Assembly (NCBI GenBank): GCA_009392075.1
Contig: VFHG01000212.1
Coordinates: 1-16,677, forward strand
Direction: 5' to 3'
Length of the DNA stretch: 16,677 nucleotides
Source: SAR202 cluster bacterium
Lineage (GTDB): Bacteria; Chloroflexota; Dehalococcoidia; UBA3495
Below are positions 15,829 to 16,677 of this stretch, one piece after another. Position 1 is the first letter of the stretch. The number at the start of each line of letters is the position of its first letter. A program made the translations under genes and the position numbers. Under the pieces are notes generated by a model. It saw nothing but the letters and a program-made list of their open reading frames with translations. It had not been told where the DNA came from and did no database searches.

Positions 15829-16341
15829 TTATTCAGCGGCCTCTTCGTCAGCGGGGGCTTCTTCTTCGGCTTCCGGCTCTTCTTCAGCAGAGGCTTCTTC
15901 AGCGGCTGGCTCTTCGGCGGGGGCTTCCTCTTCCGCCGTTTCTTCTGCCGAAGCTTCCTCTACCGGAGCTTCCACGGGGGCGGCCTCCTCTTCGGGAGCC
16001 TCAACTGCTGCAGCTTCGGGTGCGGGAGTAGCCACTGCTGCGGGGGCGCTACTTTCCTCTTCCCCAGATTTCTTGGTGTCGGTTTTTTGGGTCGGAGTGC
16101 GCACCATCAAACCGTTCGCATCCATGATCCTGGCAACTGCGTCCGAAGGAATCGCGCCCATGCTCAGCCAATGGGCGGCACGCTCAGTCTTCAAGGTAAC
16201 TGCGGGGGGATTTTGCATCGGGTCGTAGTTCCCGATCCATTCTAGGTAGGAACCGTCCCTGGGTGCGGCAATGTCTGCTACCACTATTCTGTAAGAAGGC
16301 CGGCCTTTTTTGCCAACCCGAGCAAGCCGAATCCGAATCAT
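15829..16341 (-). CDS. rpsP: 30S ribosomal protein S16 with a long acidic C-terminal tail
   Basis: The first about 85 residues are ordinary S16: MIRIRLARVGKKGRPSYRIV, IGNYDP (36-41), ALxWLS-like AAHWLSMGAIPSDAV (55-69). S16 is usually 80-100 residues; this one has 170. From residue 92 the chain is a low-complexity Ala/Glu/Pro tail with 31 acidic residues in 79 and no Lys or Arg after K91. The tail is in frame with no stop, so it is part of the product unless cleaved. The ATG has AGGA 5 nt upstream. It heads the rpsP-khpA-rimM operon under a near-consensus promoter at 16390-16418. Confidence 0.95.
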   Translation of the reverse strand: MIRIRLARVGKKGRPSYRIVVADIAAPRDGSYLEWIGNYDPMQNPPAVTLKTERAAHWLSMGAIPSDAVARIMDANGLMVRTPTQKTDTKKSGEEESSAPAAVATPAPEAAAVEAPEEEAAPVEAPVEEASAEETAEEEAPAEEPAAEEASAEEEPEAEEEAPADEEAAE

Positions 16342-16389
16342 CTAATTCCTATTCTCCTGGGTGCCTTTAAGCGGCTCCCATGCCTGGCG

Positions 16390-16418
16390 ATTTTACGGCG
16401 AGGGCAATTCATTGTCAA
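16390..16418 (-). promoter_or_regulatory. Near-consensus sigma-70 promoter of rpsP-khpA-rimM
   Basis: The minus strand reads TTGACA (16413-16418, perfect -35), a 17-nt spacer and TAAAAT (16390-16395, one mismatch to consensus). Predicted start near 16383, giving a leader of about 42 nt to the rpsP ATG. This is the best promoter in the window and fits a highly expressed ribosomal operon. Confidence 0.8.
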
Positions 16419-16592
16419 ACGAGTGGCGTTGTTTCAGTAGGGGTGAAACGGTCTCCCATCGCATGTAGGAAGCCACGAATATGTTGTTCCTAAAACTCAG
16501 AGAACCGGCGGATTCGTCGGGCACAAAATCGGGCCCGGCCAACTCTGGGTTGCTTGTTCGCCCGACTGGGTACAATCCGGGGTCGAGGGGCG
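16419..16592. other. Intergenic stretch upstream of the rpsP promoter
   Basis: Together with the rpsP leader and the right edge, about 336 nt (16342-16677) carry no established gene. Beyond the rpsP promoter I see only a weak plus-strand promoter-like pair, TTGCTT (16550-16555) and TACAAT (16571-16576), with a short 15-nt spacer. A minus-strand open frame of about 60 codons here overlaps the rpsP promoter and looks non-coding. ffh, often upstream of rpsP, is not recognisable. Confidence 0.5.
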
Positions 16593-16677
16593 ATGGTAGA
16601 CATTGGCCTGGGCCCGACGTACGGGGTTTTCTATTTCGAGCTATACGCTACGAAACAATCACCTCGTCGTGTCCAGA
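16593..16677 (+). CDS. Possible start of an unrecognised plus-strand gene (cut by window end)
   Basis: An ATG at 16593 opens a frame of 28 codons that is still open at the right edge, beginning MVDIGLGPTYGVFYFE. A GAGGGG lies only 2 nt upstream, closer than usual, and a TACAAT box about 17 nt upstream could drive a short-leader transcript divergent from rpsP. The product is not recognised. Too little sequence is present to be sure it is a gene. Confidence 0.2.
   Translation, partial: MVDIGLGPTYGVFYFELYATKQSPRRVQ

Noticed and set aside
15577..16245. A 222-codon plus-strand open frame rich in Phe and Gly
   Set aside because: It is the antisense shadow of the Ala/Glu repeat tail of rpsP and of khpA; its composition follows from the GAA/GAG-rich opposite strand, and both minus-strand genes are certain.
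16393..16650. A minus-strand open frame upstream of rpsP
   Set aside because: No recognisable family, no clear start, and its end coincides with the near-consensus rpsP promoter.

Overview
The window is bacterial chromosome, GC-rich and gene-dense, with housekeeping genes on the right and a mixed metabolic block on the left. The gene mix suggests a member of Chloroflexota, perhaps a Dehalococcoidia/SAR202-type lineage. The clues are an LLM-class flavin monooxygenase, a UGSC-type selenoprotein, split D-glutamate cyclase-like genes, palindromic intergenic repeats and several TTG starts. This assignment is inference from gene content; no marker was placed on a tree.

Left block (1-6780). The tail of a secreted-type metzincin-like protein (1-399, + strand) runs into a minus-strand operon read right to left: serC, glcB (malate synthase G), an LLM flavin monooxygenase, a UGSC-family selenoprotein and a 341-residue conserved protein of unknown function. 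Gaps are 39-61 nt and a likely promoter lies at 6752-6780. The best discovery is at 1722-1724. An in-frame UGA followed by Gly-Ser-Cys joins two pieces that conventional gene calling would split, giving one 176-residue selenocysteine protein with a candidate SECIS hairpin just downstream.

Middle block (6853-10533). An orphan winged-helix regulator with a degenerate receiver domain (minus strand, TTG start) is divergent from a plus-strand set of three genes. Two of these correspond to the two halves of vertebrate D-glutamate cyclase (DUF1445 and DUF4392). The third is an amidohydrolase flanked by two directly oriented copies of a palindromic repeat. A strong hairpin terminator separates this set from convergent uvrB.

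Right block (10582-16677), all minus strand: rpsP-khpA-rimM from a near-consensus promoter at 16390-16418, then yebC-ruvC-ruvA from a promoter at 14928-14957, then uvrB. These are ribosome assembly and DNA repair functions. ruvB is not in its common place after ruvA. Ribosomal protein S16 has an unusual acidic C-terminal tail of about 79 residues. No tRNA, rRNA, CRISPR array or insertion-sequence transposase was seen.
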